Translations under genes and position numbers: made by a program | Origin: Cephalotus follicularis | Lineage: Eukaryota > Streptophyta > Magnoliopsida > Oxalidales > Cephalotaceae | Reading direction: 5' to 3' | DNA: 64,000 nt | NCBI GenBank assembly: GCA_001972305.1 | Contig: BDDD01005104.1 | Location: 1 to 64,000 of the forward strand | Shown here: piece after piece, positions 24,077 through 35,930 of the stretch | How the letters are laid out: each line of letters starts with the position of its first letter | How positions within the stretch are numbered: position 1 is the stretch's first letter | Notes under the pieces: generated by a model | Told to the model about the DNA's origin: nothing | Seen by the model: the letters and a program-made list of their open reading frames with translations, nothing else | Database searches by the model: none

Positions 24077-25014
24077 TGTAAGACCCCTGATCCATTGTGT
24101 TCATTTATTGTACTATTAAATTTCACGTTTATTACTTTTTTGATATTGCAATTGGCTACATAATAAACTGATTGACTAGATTGTGGTATTTAATACCCAT
24201 TTTCATAATATCATGTATGCTTACTACTTTAATAAACTGAATAGGGGTTTTTACACTGACTTTCGGTGAGTGGGACTCAAACCATTCACACCCACATGTT
24301 TTAAAAACATCCTTACCCCTTCGTTTCCTTACAAAACCAACTACACCCACTCTAAACAAATATCTCTCCATCTCTCATCATTCTTTCTCTCTCTCTCTCA
24401 CTCTAAAAAACAAACACCAAACACTCTTAAGCTTTCTCCTCACTGTCGATCTTTAACGATTTAACGAGAAGTTGTTGGCTAATGATTTTCATTGAACGAA
24501 CCGACTGATTGAAGCTCCAAGGATAAAAGACTTGAGTTTTTCTCCTTTTTTTGATTTTTGCACAAAGTTCAATCTTCTAAATAACTTGGTAGAGTTTCTA
24601 TACTTCAAATGCACCATGGATACATGGTTTAAGATTTATATCAACAATTTTAATGATTGTAAACTAATTGAAACTAAAAATGAATTGAAACTGGGCATTA
24701 GATTAAACTTTGTGTATTTCTAACCTAATAATTGAATCCAAGAATCCAAAGGCCTAAAACTGGTTTAGAGATATTCTCTAACGATGCATTTGATTCGGAT
24801 AATCTTTTTGGGAGGAATGAAATCAAATTCATGAGCATCTTATTTCTAGATTTCATATTCCCATGATGAATCACATTACTATTTGATTCAATAATGTTGA
24901 TTCGCAGGAACGTTTCATTCCAAGTCAAAATCTCATAATACCCTTACTATATAATCATATTATATTACAATAATTTACTTTTAATCAAAGATTATATAAA
25001 TGAACATAAATTCT

Positions 25015-25016
<2 letters not shown>

Positions 25017-25045
<29 letters not shown>
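25017..25045. repeat. (TG)n microsatellite
   Basis: About 14 uninterrupted TG units. Confidence 0.98.
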
Positions 25046-25429
25046 TCTATCTTTGTAATTAATTAGTAAAGTGGGAATAGTTTTGTCTATTTAGAGAGAA
25101 ATTCAAGGGTACAATAGACAAAAAAAAATGGATTCCCATGGGAATATTTGATTCCCACTATTTTTTTTTTATGAGAATCACTTACTCATGTTTTATTGGC
25201 AAGCTATTCCCTCTGGAATAAAACATTCCTAGGAATGTTTAATAATTATCCGAACCAAACTCCGACATGTGAGGAAATCCTATAAGCATTCTTGGGAATG
25301 TTGGAAATTCTCCGAACCAAACACAACGTAAGTGTTTTTGAACTTGACTAAACACCTTCAATGCTTTAAAACTGGATTTACAAACTGATTGAGCTAAACA
25401 TCAAAGTGTTTGGCCTTATAGGCAGAAAC

Positions 25430-25800
25430 GCGCCGATGCGTTTCTGGAAAATGCATCGACGCCATTACTGTACATTGCATTTTTTGGGTTGCATGGATGA
25501 ACTACATAGATGCCTTCTTCCCACGAGCATCCACGCACTTCTTCAAAACCCAGTTTTCCTGGATTGATTTCCATAAAATGCATCGATGCTCAACCCTGAG
25601 CATCGATGCGATTTCCTTTTCACTAAACTATATAAACTAAAAAGGCATCGATGCTCAATCCTTGAGCATCGATGCTTCTTGAATGTCCACTGAGGCTTAA
25701 GGGCAGAAACGCATCAACACCTTTTTTTGGGGTATCAACGCTCTCCTATATGGGAGCACTGGACTTGAAAGTCCAAAGGAAAGCGTCGATGCTCACCCCT
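25430..25800. repeat. GCATCGATGC palindrome island
   Basis: About nine copies of GCATCGATGC or GCGTCGATGC occur. Two pairs form near-perfect hairpins, at 25580-25609 and 25645-25675. Confidence 0.9.
25645..25675. repeat. Perfect 14-bp inverted repeat with 3-nt loop
   Basis: Arm GCATCGATGCTCAA (25645-25658), loop tcc, then its exact reverse complement (25662-25675). Each arm itself contains a 10-bp palindrome. Confidence 0.97.
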
Positions 25801-26194
25801 TTGGCATTGAAGGGTTTCCCCTGTTCCTTTCAAGTGAACTTCTTTCATGGCTTTTAACTAGACGTTTTTTAATGGACACATCCCGAATCCTTTCAAAGAC
25901 CTGTGTACACCATTTTAACACTGTTTTTAATGCAAATTGATCTGGGGATGATCTTTGCTTAATACTAAATTGTTTCTACATTGATTGAACCAACTAAACC
26001 GTATTTCTAAACCAATTGATTGTAACGACTGACCGATTAACCGTATTGACCGATTGATTGATTGATTGAATCTATTATAGCGACCTTAGTGACTTTTAGT
26101 TAGGTATGTTAGGCGTTGAACTCCCTTCAACTGTTCCCTCTGATTAGATAGCCACCCACATTCATGGATTTTATAGTGTAGTTAAATTCCAGTA

Positions 26195-26274
26195 TATATA
26201 CCTAGAGTGTCTATTGGACTGATCCTTAGATAGCTATATACCTAGAGTGTCTATTGGACTGATCCTTAGACAGC
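26195..26274. repeat. 40-bp tandem repeat (two near-identical copies)
   Basis: The unit starting tatatacctagagtgtctat occurs at 26195 and 26235 with one base different. Degenerate GAGTGTC(T/C)ATTGG..GATCC units continue to about 26400. Confidence 0.95.
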
Positions 26275-26880
26275 TAGAAGACTTAATTGAGTGTCCATTG
26301 GGCTAATCCAGGACAACTAAGTTAGATCTAACTGAGTGTCCCTTAGGATGATCCAAGAAAGTTAGATCACCATTTAGTCAAGTGTCTATTGGTTGATCCT
26401 TAGATGACTAGATCATCTAACCTACCCTTTTTAAAGGACTTCCTTTTATGGGTTAGATGCACTGTAGTGATACAGATAACGAAGGTCATTGAGCTCTATA
26501 GGTTGTCTGAGTATCTTTGTACACTTGTACTATATTATACCATGACATGCATTATTACTGTATAAATTGTTCATTCCATTATGCATAGGGACTATTCTCC
26601 TTGGCTGTTTGGCTAACCCATCCTTCGAGATAGGCATTGACATTGTGTACCAGATGAGCAGCATGGAGCAGCGATCAGTGAGTTCATGTGTTGTAGCTGT
26701 TTGGGCTGAAGGTTTTACAAAGACTACTGATATTGTGAGGCCACAGATCTGATGATCTAATTTATTTCATTTAGCATCCGTATTTATTATGGCACGGTTA
26801 ATGTATATTGTTTGCATATTTTATGAATCGTAGGGATTGAGGTATTCATATACCTATATGTGCACATTCATTAGGGATAA

Positions 26881-28129
26881 CATGGGGGGTACTAGTTTAC
26901 CTAAGAGAGTTGTGGGAGTTTTGAACCTTGAGAGTAACTAAAAAAAGCTATAAATAGAAGTTTCATTCTATTTTTATTTCATTTCTCTCTTCCTTACCCT
27001 CAATCCTCTTCTCTCCCTCTCTCTCTCTACCCAACCCGCCTCCTCTTTCATCCTTATCTCTAAATTTGAGTAAAATCCTCCAATCTTCCAACCAAATACA
27101 ACACAAGATTAAGTGAAAGTAGATTAAAGCTAGAAACTTGAATTCCTCCTATATTTGATAGTTTTCAAGAGTTAAAGCTTCAAACTTGAAATTGATAGGA
27201 TTTATCTACCTAATATGAATTTGGAGTTGTTTTAATGTCTTATAATATTCATAAATTGTTGTGCCTTGATGAGTACATGTGTATGTTTGTGACTAGGATT
27301 GATTAGGACGGATTAGAATGGTTTACAATGCATTTTTTTAATAAAAACAAATTTCTAGATCTAGTTTAGTCCCTTTATGATTTGGTGACATTTTGACGGT
27401 CTAAATGACTTGATATCTTGAAATTTCATCCCTAAAAATTTATAGATATTGTCTCCAAAGTTTTGTTTCAAACGGATTTGAAAAAGGATGTCAAAATCAA
27501 AAGTTAGACCGGATTGAGTTTTGAGAACAAAATCTTGTTTTCTGCTGTTTCAAGCCTCCAATCGTATGTAGAAGGAATCTCCAGTGGAATGGAATTCCTT
27601 GCATAGATACCAATTAACTGAAGGTTCCTTCTCTAGCCGACTGAAGTATAAATTTTCAAACCAAAATTTTGGTTTTGAGAGTTTTGCTCGTTTTCTCAAA
27701 CGGTTTTCAACGGGAGTCTTCCAAAGCTTAAATATAATTATTCTAAACATGTTTTAACATATTTCAATAAGTTTACCAAATAATTTGACCATTTGATTAA
27801 AAGATCTTGAAATATAACGTTTGACGTAGCTTTCCTCCGAAATAGCTCGTTTGGCATGAGTTAAACGTAGGTAAACATGTTTTACATAGAATGAATGATT
27901 TTTCAAAAGTTTTCTACAATGACTTAATAATGGGAAAGGGAATATCTATAGGTGTTCACCGTAGAGTAAACTTGTAACTTCTAGTCAAGTATGCTAGGCG
28001 TCGATCTATAGTCGACCGATCCATTTGCTAGAGTTACCCATGGTGTATGGCTAGTTGAGCTCCTATTGATCTCAACCATAGCCAATTAGTTCTAATCGAA
28101 CTCCTACAGATCTCAACGATAGGCGACTA
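26881..28129 (+). mobile_element. LTR-like or promoter-like repeat (unclassified)
   Basis: A TATA box (gctataaatag near 26949) is followed by a CT-rich leader (26985-27030), as in plant LTR promoters. Parts of this stretch recur at 30758-31230, so it is repetitive. No coding domain is visible and no boundary was found. A host gene promoter is possible but no gene follows. Confidence 0.4.
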
Positions 28130-30661
28130 TGACACTCCCGGACCCAGCCCCGCTGGGATCCGCCGTGTCCGCTACGAGGCCAAGCCTCCCATAAGAGACT
28201 CACCTCGTAGATTCAGCAGAACATAGATTCAGAAATGCATTTTTATGCAAAGAATTCCTTCAAAACATAAAGGAAACAGAAAAGTTTCTTGAAAAACTTG
28301 AAAATAATTCTAAATCTTAAATTTTTACGAAAATCGGGCATGTAGTATTCGTTTATCAGACTATGCCCCCTGTAAAGAAAAACACAGTTTATAAAAATGG
28401 GCTCAGCCCTTAGCAACCTCACTCCCAAAGGAGGAAACAGTTTATAAAATGAGCTCAGCCCTCAGCAGACCACAATTTAAACAGATAACAAGTATGGGTT
28501 GGGCTCTGCCTCAATCATATTATCAAAACTTAAAACCTGAATAGGGCTTAGCCCTTTTTAAACAAAAAACCAAAACATTTATATAAAAAGGTAAATAATG
28601 TATAATTTAAAATGATGATGCAGTGATGTTATGCATGTGTGGACACTCTGGTAGGCATGCCCTTGTGGTCTCGCCTCAGCAGACAGACTGACTCTAGCTG
28701 ACAAAGCTCAGTAGACTAAACTGTCAGAACTAAAAACAAAAAACAGAGGAGGGAGTTAGTCCACAAGAATAGTGAGATGGAACAAAAAGACTTCGCATAG
28801 TTTTTGCTTGCATATAAATATCTTTGCAGGAAAGATATAACAAAAGTATAAAACTGAAATAGAATTTCAGAAATAGAATCTGATTTATAAAATAGATTAA
28901 AACAACTTAAACAGAATATCAGTAAAACAAAATGAAAAACCAAAATACAATTTATAAAACATCTCATAAGCTCAAAACTAACAGAGTCAGCAGAAAATCA
29001 GATTAGTCATCAGAAACTCAAATGTGTGTAGTCTTTAATAGCGTTTAAACCAAATAAATATATAGAGATGCAGTTGGGTCTACTAGGTAAGGTTGACGCC
29101 TGGGCCCCGTCGAGCGGAACGTCCAGCAGAAATAGTGGCAATGACACCGTAGTGTCAAAGCATCAGCAGAAGGTCATACACGTGTAGACAGTGCTTCTCA
29201 TGGGCATCAGAAATATAAATAATACAATAACGATATCCCAAGTGCATCATAATATACTTAAACAGATTTCAGAAACACAGAAATCACCAATACTTCAAAA
29301 CAGATTTAACAGATTCAAAAAAGATTCAGACAGATACAGAATTCATCAATGTTTCAAAACATACTTAAAACAGATTTCAAACAGATCCAGAAATCATTTT
29401 CTTATCAAATACAGATATATCTGAAAATAGCGTCATACTATGACTATCATCTTGCGAGCGTTTGAAACATTAAAAGAAAGTTCCTGATATTAAAACATAA
29501 ACATCTTTCAGAAACAGAGTAGTCCAAAATCATTCAGATACAGAAATACTTAAATGAAAATGTTCAAACATTCAAACCAATTAAAAGAAACTTCAGAGTA
29601 AAAAGGTTAAAGAAAGCGTTCCACTCATTGTACAGAAGAGCGAGGCCCTTGACTGGTTGCCTCCATAGCCGACCTCAAAGGCAAGATCCTCAAAAATGAA
29701 TGGAACGAAGCATAGTGCCAGAATCCCGCAGCGGAACTGGAACGGATCACCTCAATGCGAAAAATGGAGTCGAAAAGCTGTCAGAAAGGGCCGTAGAAGG
29801 CTGCCGGAGCGTGGGCCCATGCACCACCGCTGGCTGGGGCATGGTACCCGCGTGCGGTAGCCTGTTAGCCGCAGAGAAAGCCGGGTCTGGTGCGTCGGAG
29901 GACGAGGATCATCGATATGAGGCGCGTTGGTCAACGCGCCGCCGCATCTAGCGGGAAGGGCGCGTTGATCGAGGCTACCTTCGCCGCCGATCTGCACTGC
30001 CGGTGTTGTCACATGTCGGGGCTGGTACAATTCGACTCCCCGCGACGCCAGGATTCCGGATCTGGGTTCGCCTTGTTGTGACGATCACCGGAGACGGAGA
30101 TTTGATGCAAAACAGGTGAGGAGAGAAAAACGGCCACTGTGCGCGCACGGCTCGGTTGCCGGCGCGGGGGAGGGGTCCGGTGTGCTCAGGGCGTGACGGC
30201 GGTCACACCGGTACCTTCGCCGTTGTCGGTTCGGCAGTGACACGGGTGGCAGAGGGTCACAGAGAGAGAGAACGGGAGAGAGGAAGAGAGAGACGGGGGG
30301 AGAGAGAGAGAAATGCCAAAAAATGAGACAAAACAAATGGCATTTCACAATATATATGAATTCAACCCTAACAGACTGGGTTTTTGTCCAGAATTTAACC
30401 GATACGAACAGAAATTGGATGTTTAGGACATACCACTTGGCTTATTTTCCAAATCCAGTAACCATTTCAGTAAAACATCGTTTGATTTTACAGCAGAGAA
30501 AACTTATTTGTTACGTAGAAAAACCATCATAATGAAATCACATTAGTAAAAATTTTATTAATGTCATGATGCATAAGTCATGAGAACCAGAAAAACAGAC
30601 AGACAGGCAGATCGCCACATAGGCTCACAAACACAGACCGTACAAGGACATGGATGTCACA
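28130..30661 (-). mobile_element. Complete solo LTR of family B
   Basis: On the minus strand it reads TGTGACATCC at 30661 to GGGAGTGTCA at 28130. It is flanked by a perfect target duplication gacta (28125-28129 and 30662-30666). The length of 2532 bp makes it the reference copy for LTR B (3086-9293) and the LTR of element H. It carries a TATA-like tract at 30350-30358, a CT-rich leader, a GC-rich region (29640-30280) and the GGACGTTC stem-loop (29095-29130). Confidence 0.95.
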
Positions 30662-30666
30662 GACTA

Positions 30667-31244
30667 GATGTATAAGCCTTGAGATTGTGTCACTTTCGGG
30701 AAGGTTTATACCATGTATGTTTAGGGAAAGGTTCACATGACTGGTTGAGCTCCTATAAATCTCAAACGGTTTTCAACGGGAGCCTTCCAAGGCTCAAATA
30801 TCATTCTTCTAAACATGTTTTAACATATTTCAGTAAGTTTTCCAAATAATTTGACCATTTGATTAAAAGATCTTGAAATATAACGTTTTACGAAGGTTTC
30901 CTTAGAAATAGTTCGTTTGACATGAGTAAAAAAAGGGGCAAAAATATATCAAAAAGTCTAGTTTCAAAGAAAAACTCATTTTAATCCGTTCTAATCCGGT
31001 TTAATCGATCCTATCACATACATACTCAAGTGCTCATCAAGGGCACTACATTTCATACATATATAAAGCAATAAATCATTCCAAATGCATTTTAGGTAGA
31101 GAAATTCCTTACGTAAACACTTTGGAGCTTCAATTGAAGAATCTATCAAATAGAGGAAAAGACTCAAGTCTCTAGCTTCTATCAACTATCCCTTGTTTTC
31201 ATGATTATTTTGACTCCAAGTTTTCTAAGTTTGGAAGAGAATTG

Positions 31245-31246
<2 letters not shown>
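30667..31246. repeat. Rearranged second copy of the 26881-28129 repeat
   Basis: The stretch 30758-30930 is a direct copy of about 27700-27870 (acggttttcaacgggag...). The stretch 30960-31200 is an inverted copy of about 27110-27370 (ccttgatgag, ggattagaacgg on the minus strand). The two halves are thus in a new relative orientation, joined near 30940. Confidence 0.75.

Positions 31247-31283
<37 letters not shown>
31247..31283. repeat. (AG)n microsatellite
   Basis: About 18 AG units end four bases before the Ath-1 LTR. Confidence 0.97.
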
Positions 31284-31285
<2 letters not shown>

Positions 31286-31287
31286 AA

Positions 31288-32685
31288 TGTTCATGAATTT
31301 TGAAAAGAATTAAATTTATATCGCAAGTGCACGATTGTGCAGTAAGGGGTCGAACACTAGGAAACAAGATTAAATTAATTTTAATTTATCAACCTAGGAG
31401 AAGTATGCAAACTTGTAGTTGATTATAACTACGCAGAAATTAAAGCATGCAAAGATTATTTAATTAACAAAACAAGCAATATACTGAATAAAATATGTAA
31501 GATAAAATCGGTTTTAGGGTATAGAAACTCACCATAGATTGTATTGAGAGCTCACTTACTTGATTGCTCAAACCTTGGTAATCAACAGCTGCTAGGTCGA
31601 TACGAAGTGTGACTGTGATGACAAATCATATGAGTAGTCTTGCTAGGTCTATACAGAGTGTGAGTTGATTGACAAACCGTATGAGTAGACATGCTATGTT
31701 TATACAGAGTGTGTTCGGCGTGAAAAACTGGTATGAGTAGACTTCCATTGATTTTGTGCAAACACCATTCATTCAGCAACTTTCTTCTTCACAGACAAAG
31801 TGTATGTGGATTTTAATCAGACATAAAAAGTGTGCTTGATGTCAAAAAATTGAAGAACAAATAAAAAATTCAAGGATTTTATTAATGGAGTATTCAGTAC
31901 ATCTAATGACTTTGTTCTAACCCTAGAAACCTTGAGAGTTTAGCTAGAAAACATTGAAACTAAAGTACACAAACTGAAGGAAGGGGGCGAATGTCAGAGT
32001 AGACACAAGCTTGTCCTCCCTGTTTTTCTTTAATACTTAGAATCAGGTTTTTAATAAATATAAAAAAAAGAAAATGAAATCTAACCTAAAATACTCCTAT
32101 TTAAATGCTACTTATTACAATCCAATAAAAACTCTAAAAATTCCCATATTTTGTTGCCTGATACGTTGTGAGCGTTGACGTGTAATAGCTATGCGTTGAA
32201 GCTTTAAAAGTGTGAAGGCGGGCTGAGATGCACTTCACATCGACTTGAATATTCAGCAGAGTAGTGTTAAGCGTTGACGGTATCGAGCAAGGCGTTGACG
32301 CTTACGCATGGCGTTGACATCTTTCTTGTTACACGTTAACGATTATGGCCTCTGTTTGAATTGCGCAATTCTGGCGTTGACAACTTGAGAATGACGTTGA
32401 CACAAATGACCTTGGTGTAAACACATTTCTTTTTGCACGTTAACGATTATAACTTCCGTATGAATTGTGCAATTCTTTGCATTAAAGACTACGAACGGCG
32501 TTGAAGCCAAAATGTTCAATTTCCAGAACGTTAACCCCAATAGTATTGGTGTTGACGCCAAAATTACAGATATACATAATTTGGCATGTTTACCCTGAAA
32601 ATCAACAAAAACAACCAAGTAGTCTGTTCCAAGCATAAAAACATAATAAATAGATCCTTAAAAATAACATATTTCATGCTAAAAA
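31288..32685 (-). mobile_element. 3' LTR of Athila-type element Ath-1
   Basis: Left terminus TGTTCATGAATTTTG matches the Athila LTR end. The right terminus ctaaaaa is a mutated form of the ctaaaca seen in sister LTRs, directly before a polypurine tract. The LTR has the Athila-like phrase atcgcaagtgcacg near the end and a palindrome island near its start. The canonical TGTTTAG start is mutated to T-rich sequence. Length is 1398 bp. Confidence 0.88.
32165..32535. repeat. GCGTTGACGC island, Ath-1 LTR
   Basis: About nine copies, mostly GCGTTGACGCTT and GCGTTGAAGC, so the centre is TTGACG rather than TCGACG. Confidence 0.85.
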
Positions 32686-32702
32686 AATACTCCATACTTA
32701 AA
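32686..32702 (-). promoter_or_regulatory. Polypurine tract of Ath-1
   Basis: The minus strand reads TTTAAGTATGGAGTATT right before the 3' LTR. Such a TTTAAGTATGG tract is typical of Athila-type elements. Confidence 0.75.
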
Positions 32703-33644
32703 CGTTATTTGTCCTCAAGCAAATGAAATGGAAAGCTAAAACAAGAAAACAAAAACAAAAACAAAACCCATAACTCACTTTCGTAGGAATCACGATTGCA
32801 TTTAGTATATGCAACAAGCCTTTAAACCCCTTGGTGTCCCTAGTGGACGAGTTTTGTCTCATAAGTGTTTTCAGCCAATAAACACACAAAATTCAGTTCA
32901 TCATAACTTTGCTAGTAGGTTAAATATATCCCCACTTAAAAATCTATAGACAACTCCCACACTTGAATTTTATTATCTTGATCCAAGTTCTAGAATCATA
33001 ACACATATCAATTAAGGAGTCTTTACTAAATTATCTATTATTCCACAATGTTTCCTGATCAAGATATGAATTCTTAGTTTACATAAAATCCTACTTTGGA
33101 GTCAGACAAAAAACTTTAGCACTCACACATTTTTTTTTCTTTCTTTCTTTTTCTTCATTGAATTCATTCCTCCACTACTGTTGGTTTGAATGACATGGAT
33201 AGAGCATACACTAGACACCCAAATTACTAAATAACTTTAGATTTTACAATTTGCACATGATATCGATGAAAATTTTACCAACTTAAATTCATGCAATATC
33301 TTAGTCTTTTAAGATTTCTATAAGACCCATGTAATAAGTTTTGGACCAATTACTCTCAAGTCAGTTGGCTTTAAAGAACTAGGTGTAGAACACCCCTAAG
33401 GTTTTAATTACTCGAATCAAATAGGCTACAGACTATGGATTTCTATTATTTCTAAATACATCAACATTTACTCCTACATTAAAAATTAAAATGAACTTTG
33501 GTACTAAACCCCACCATACTTAAACTTTGCATTGTCCACAAGGCACTAAAAATCGACTATAAAAATAACAATGAATGAGCAAGAAATATATGTGAAGCAA
33601 TGCAATAAATAAAAGAGCATTGTGGTGAGGTTTACCGAAAATGA
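32703..33644 (-). other. Ath-1 post-pol region, no ORF
   Basis: This is the stretch between pol and the 3' LTR where some Athila elements carry an envelope-like gene. No env-like frame survives. It is homologous to 37790-39024 and, inverted, to 50053-51262. A second polypurine-like tract lies at 33509-33537. Confidence 0.7.
33509..33537 (-). promoter_or_regulatory. Internal polypurine-like tract, Ath-1
   Basis: The minus strand reads GGACAATGCAAAGTTTAAGT followed by ATGGTGGGG, just downstream of pol and about 800 bp before the terminal tract. It is conserved in all three Athila copies. Confidence 0.6.
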
Positions 33645-34251
33645 TCATTGAGGCTCTAAATAAATAGGCTCATGAAGATCCATGGCCTCTTCCACTGGTG
33701 CAGCTGGAAATTCTAAAAACTTCTTAAACCGTTGTCCGTTCACCTTAAACGCTTCTTCAGTACCTAGCTTAACAATCTCAAAAACTCCTTGTGACTAAAC
33801 AGTTTTAACAATATAAGGGTCATCCCATCAGAATCTCAGTTTTCTGGGAAACATATGTAACCGGGAATTGCATAGAAGAACCTTGTCACAGACTTCAAAA
33901 TTTTCCTCAAAATCCGCGCATCATGAAATGCCTCGGTCTTTGCTTTAGATATTTTAGCGTTGTCATATACACCATTTCGGATTTCTTCTAACTCAGAAAG
34001 TTGGAGAGCACAATGAATACCCGCAGTGGAATGATCAAAATTAAATTGCTTAATGGCCAAACATGATCGATGTTCTAATTCCACTAGAAGATGACATGCT
34101 TTACCGTACATAAGCTTGTAAGGAGATTGACCAAGGTCAGTCTTGAAGGCTGTCCAATAAGCCCAAAGAGCATCCACAAGTTGGATGGACCAATCCTTTC
34201 GACTAGGGTTGACTATTTTTTCAAGGATTTGCTTAATTTGGTGATTGTATA
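33645..34251 (-). pseudogene. Ath-1 integrase C-terminal region
   Basis: On the minus strand the frame shows [52 protein letters not shown] and AIKQFNFD. After a stop follow WDDPYIVKTV, FKVNGQR and LEFPAAP. These are Athila-lineage integrase tail signatures, and pol ends at 33645-33647. A stop after PRKLRF and another after VKTV disable it. At 34252 coding sequence is replaced by an LTR. The matching integrase core is at 47288-47560, beyond the inserted material. Confidence 0.9.
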
Positions 34252-34995
34252 TGTAACGCCCCAAACCCCAAGAGTTAACCCCCGAGGTTTGATGCGCTAC
34301 GAACAGTACTATTCATTACCAATTTAACGGAATAATTTAAAGCATTTAACAATATAATAATGCATACGGAATAAATCAAATAAAATACAATACTATTTAC
34401 AATTAACGCTCTGCCACAGACCGGCGGGTCATAACCAATATACAAATTTCGTCTTTATATCCTTGGGTCGTCTAACTGAAAAAAGAGTGAGGAGACTCAC
34501 CCGGGGCTTCGATCCTCAGTTTGCTGCGAAACTTCACCTGTACCTGACCCATTACATTAAAATGCAATGGGTCAGTGACCACTGATCGTGTAGGAACTAC
34601 AACCCACTCAGGCATGGAGATACAGATGCAGCAAGCATATACGATGCAATTAACAATACAATCCATACAGCATACAGTACAATTCACAGTTATTAACAGT
34701 CATGCACAGTATCAGTATAGACATTCATAATAATCATTTACATTCATTAACTGTCACTGTCATCCATCACAAATCCCTCCACAGCATTCTCTACTTAAGG
34801 AGGAGTGGTAACGCACTCCGGACGTCAAGGCAGAGAAGCCGGGATGAAAGGAAATATTATAATTTAGGCAGACCAGTTCCTTAGTCCTCGACTTAAGGAA
34901 GAGCAATGTACGCGCTCTAGGCGTTATAGGCAGAGGAGAGGAATATAGGCCTTCACTATTATACTATAATAGTCGTTCAGTCGGTACGGCTCAAC

Positions 34996-35135
34996 TCATT
35001 CGGTGATCCATTGGCTCATCTCAGTTGGTGATCCAATGGCTCATCTCAGTCGGTGATCCACTCGGCTATTTCGGTGACCCATTAGGTCATCTCAAAATAA
35101 CCTTACTGGATCATCTCGGTGGTGATCCAGTCATT
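34996..35135. repeat. About 26-bp TCGGTGATCCA tandem block
   Basis: Four to five degenerate units of tcggtgatcca(t/a)tggctcatc lie upstream, in LTR sense, of the stem-loop. Confidence 0.85.
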
Positions 35136-35886
35136 ACTCTACAGTACACTATACTACATTAACAGTACATTTCATTACCATTGCACTATCATTTCGATAA
35201 CACTACAATGTATTAACAATTCACTATATGGTCTGCCTTTATCACTTTATTATACTATATTTACTCTAATTACACTACACTTATAATATTACATTAAACT
35301 ACACTTCACTTATCAACACTCCTACATTTACTGCTCTCAGCCATTTGTCCACTCACTGACACGTTAACCATCAGTTCAATCAGTCAGGATATTGGCTTCT
35401 TAAAGACTCATGTCCGAGTACAATTAAATATATATATATGTGTATACTAAAACGCACGGCTACAGCGCATAGCATGCATGGGACGCATACTGTAGCGCTT
35501 TGGGTATGATGTGTAGCGCTAGAGCGCGTGCAGGAAGGAGCATGGTATGCATAGGTGCCATCTCGGACGCATCTATCTATCTATCTATCTATATATATAT
35601 ATTCTTACACTTGAGCGCCTTCTCCTCTGGAACACAGGCATGAGCAATGCATGGCGCATAACCTACACATGGTAGAGAAGAGCTCGCATGCATGGCGAGG
35701 ACGCAGGGCATGGTTGGGCACCATCTCGGCATGCTCAGTGCATGCATGGTTGGTTGCACCCATGCTCGGACGCGTGTAAGGCAGTGAAGGGCTCGGCAGG
35801 TATGACACTGCATGGCAGAGGATGAGCTCGACTGGTACGCATGGTAGAGGACGATGGTGTCCCCTGCACTTGGTCCCCGGCACTTC

Positions 35887-35930
35887 GGCGCACCCCAGGT
35901 GCATGCATGGCGCACCCCAGGTGCATGCAT
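35887..35930. repeat. 22-bp perfect tandem duplicate in GC-rich core
   Basis: GGCGCACCCCAGGTGCATGC plus AT occurs twice in a row, with a third partial copy. The surroundings are rich in ctcggcac and gcatgg words. Confidence 0.95.

Larger units (their letters stand above)
24077..26880 (+). mobile_element. Truncated plus-strand LTR of the TGTAAGACCC type
   Basis: It starts TGTAAGACCCCTG at 24077, resembling the Tekay-type LTR starts elsewhere. It has a CT-rich leader (24365-24410), an island of GCATCGATGC palindromes, a 40-bp tandem block and an AACCCATCCTTCG phrase (26609) at the stem-loop position. No TGACA end is found and no target duplication is identified, so the right boundary is approximate. 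Confidence 0.55.

Noticed and set aside
26940-27300. Possible host gene promoter with TATA box and CT-rich 5' leader
   Set aside because: The sequence is repeated at 30758-31200, no coding exon follows, and LTR promoters in this window look the same.
34713-34719. Second copy of gtata as target duplicate for the LTR fragment at 34252
   Set aside because: It would give a 463-bp LTR, but homologous LTR features continue well past it.
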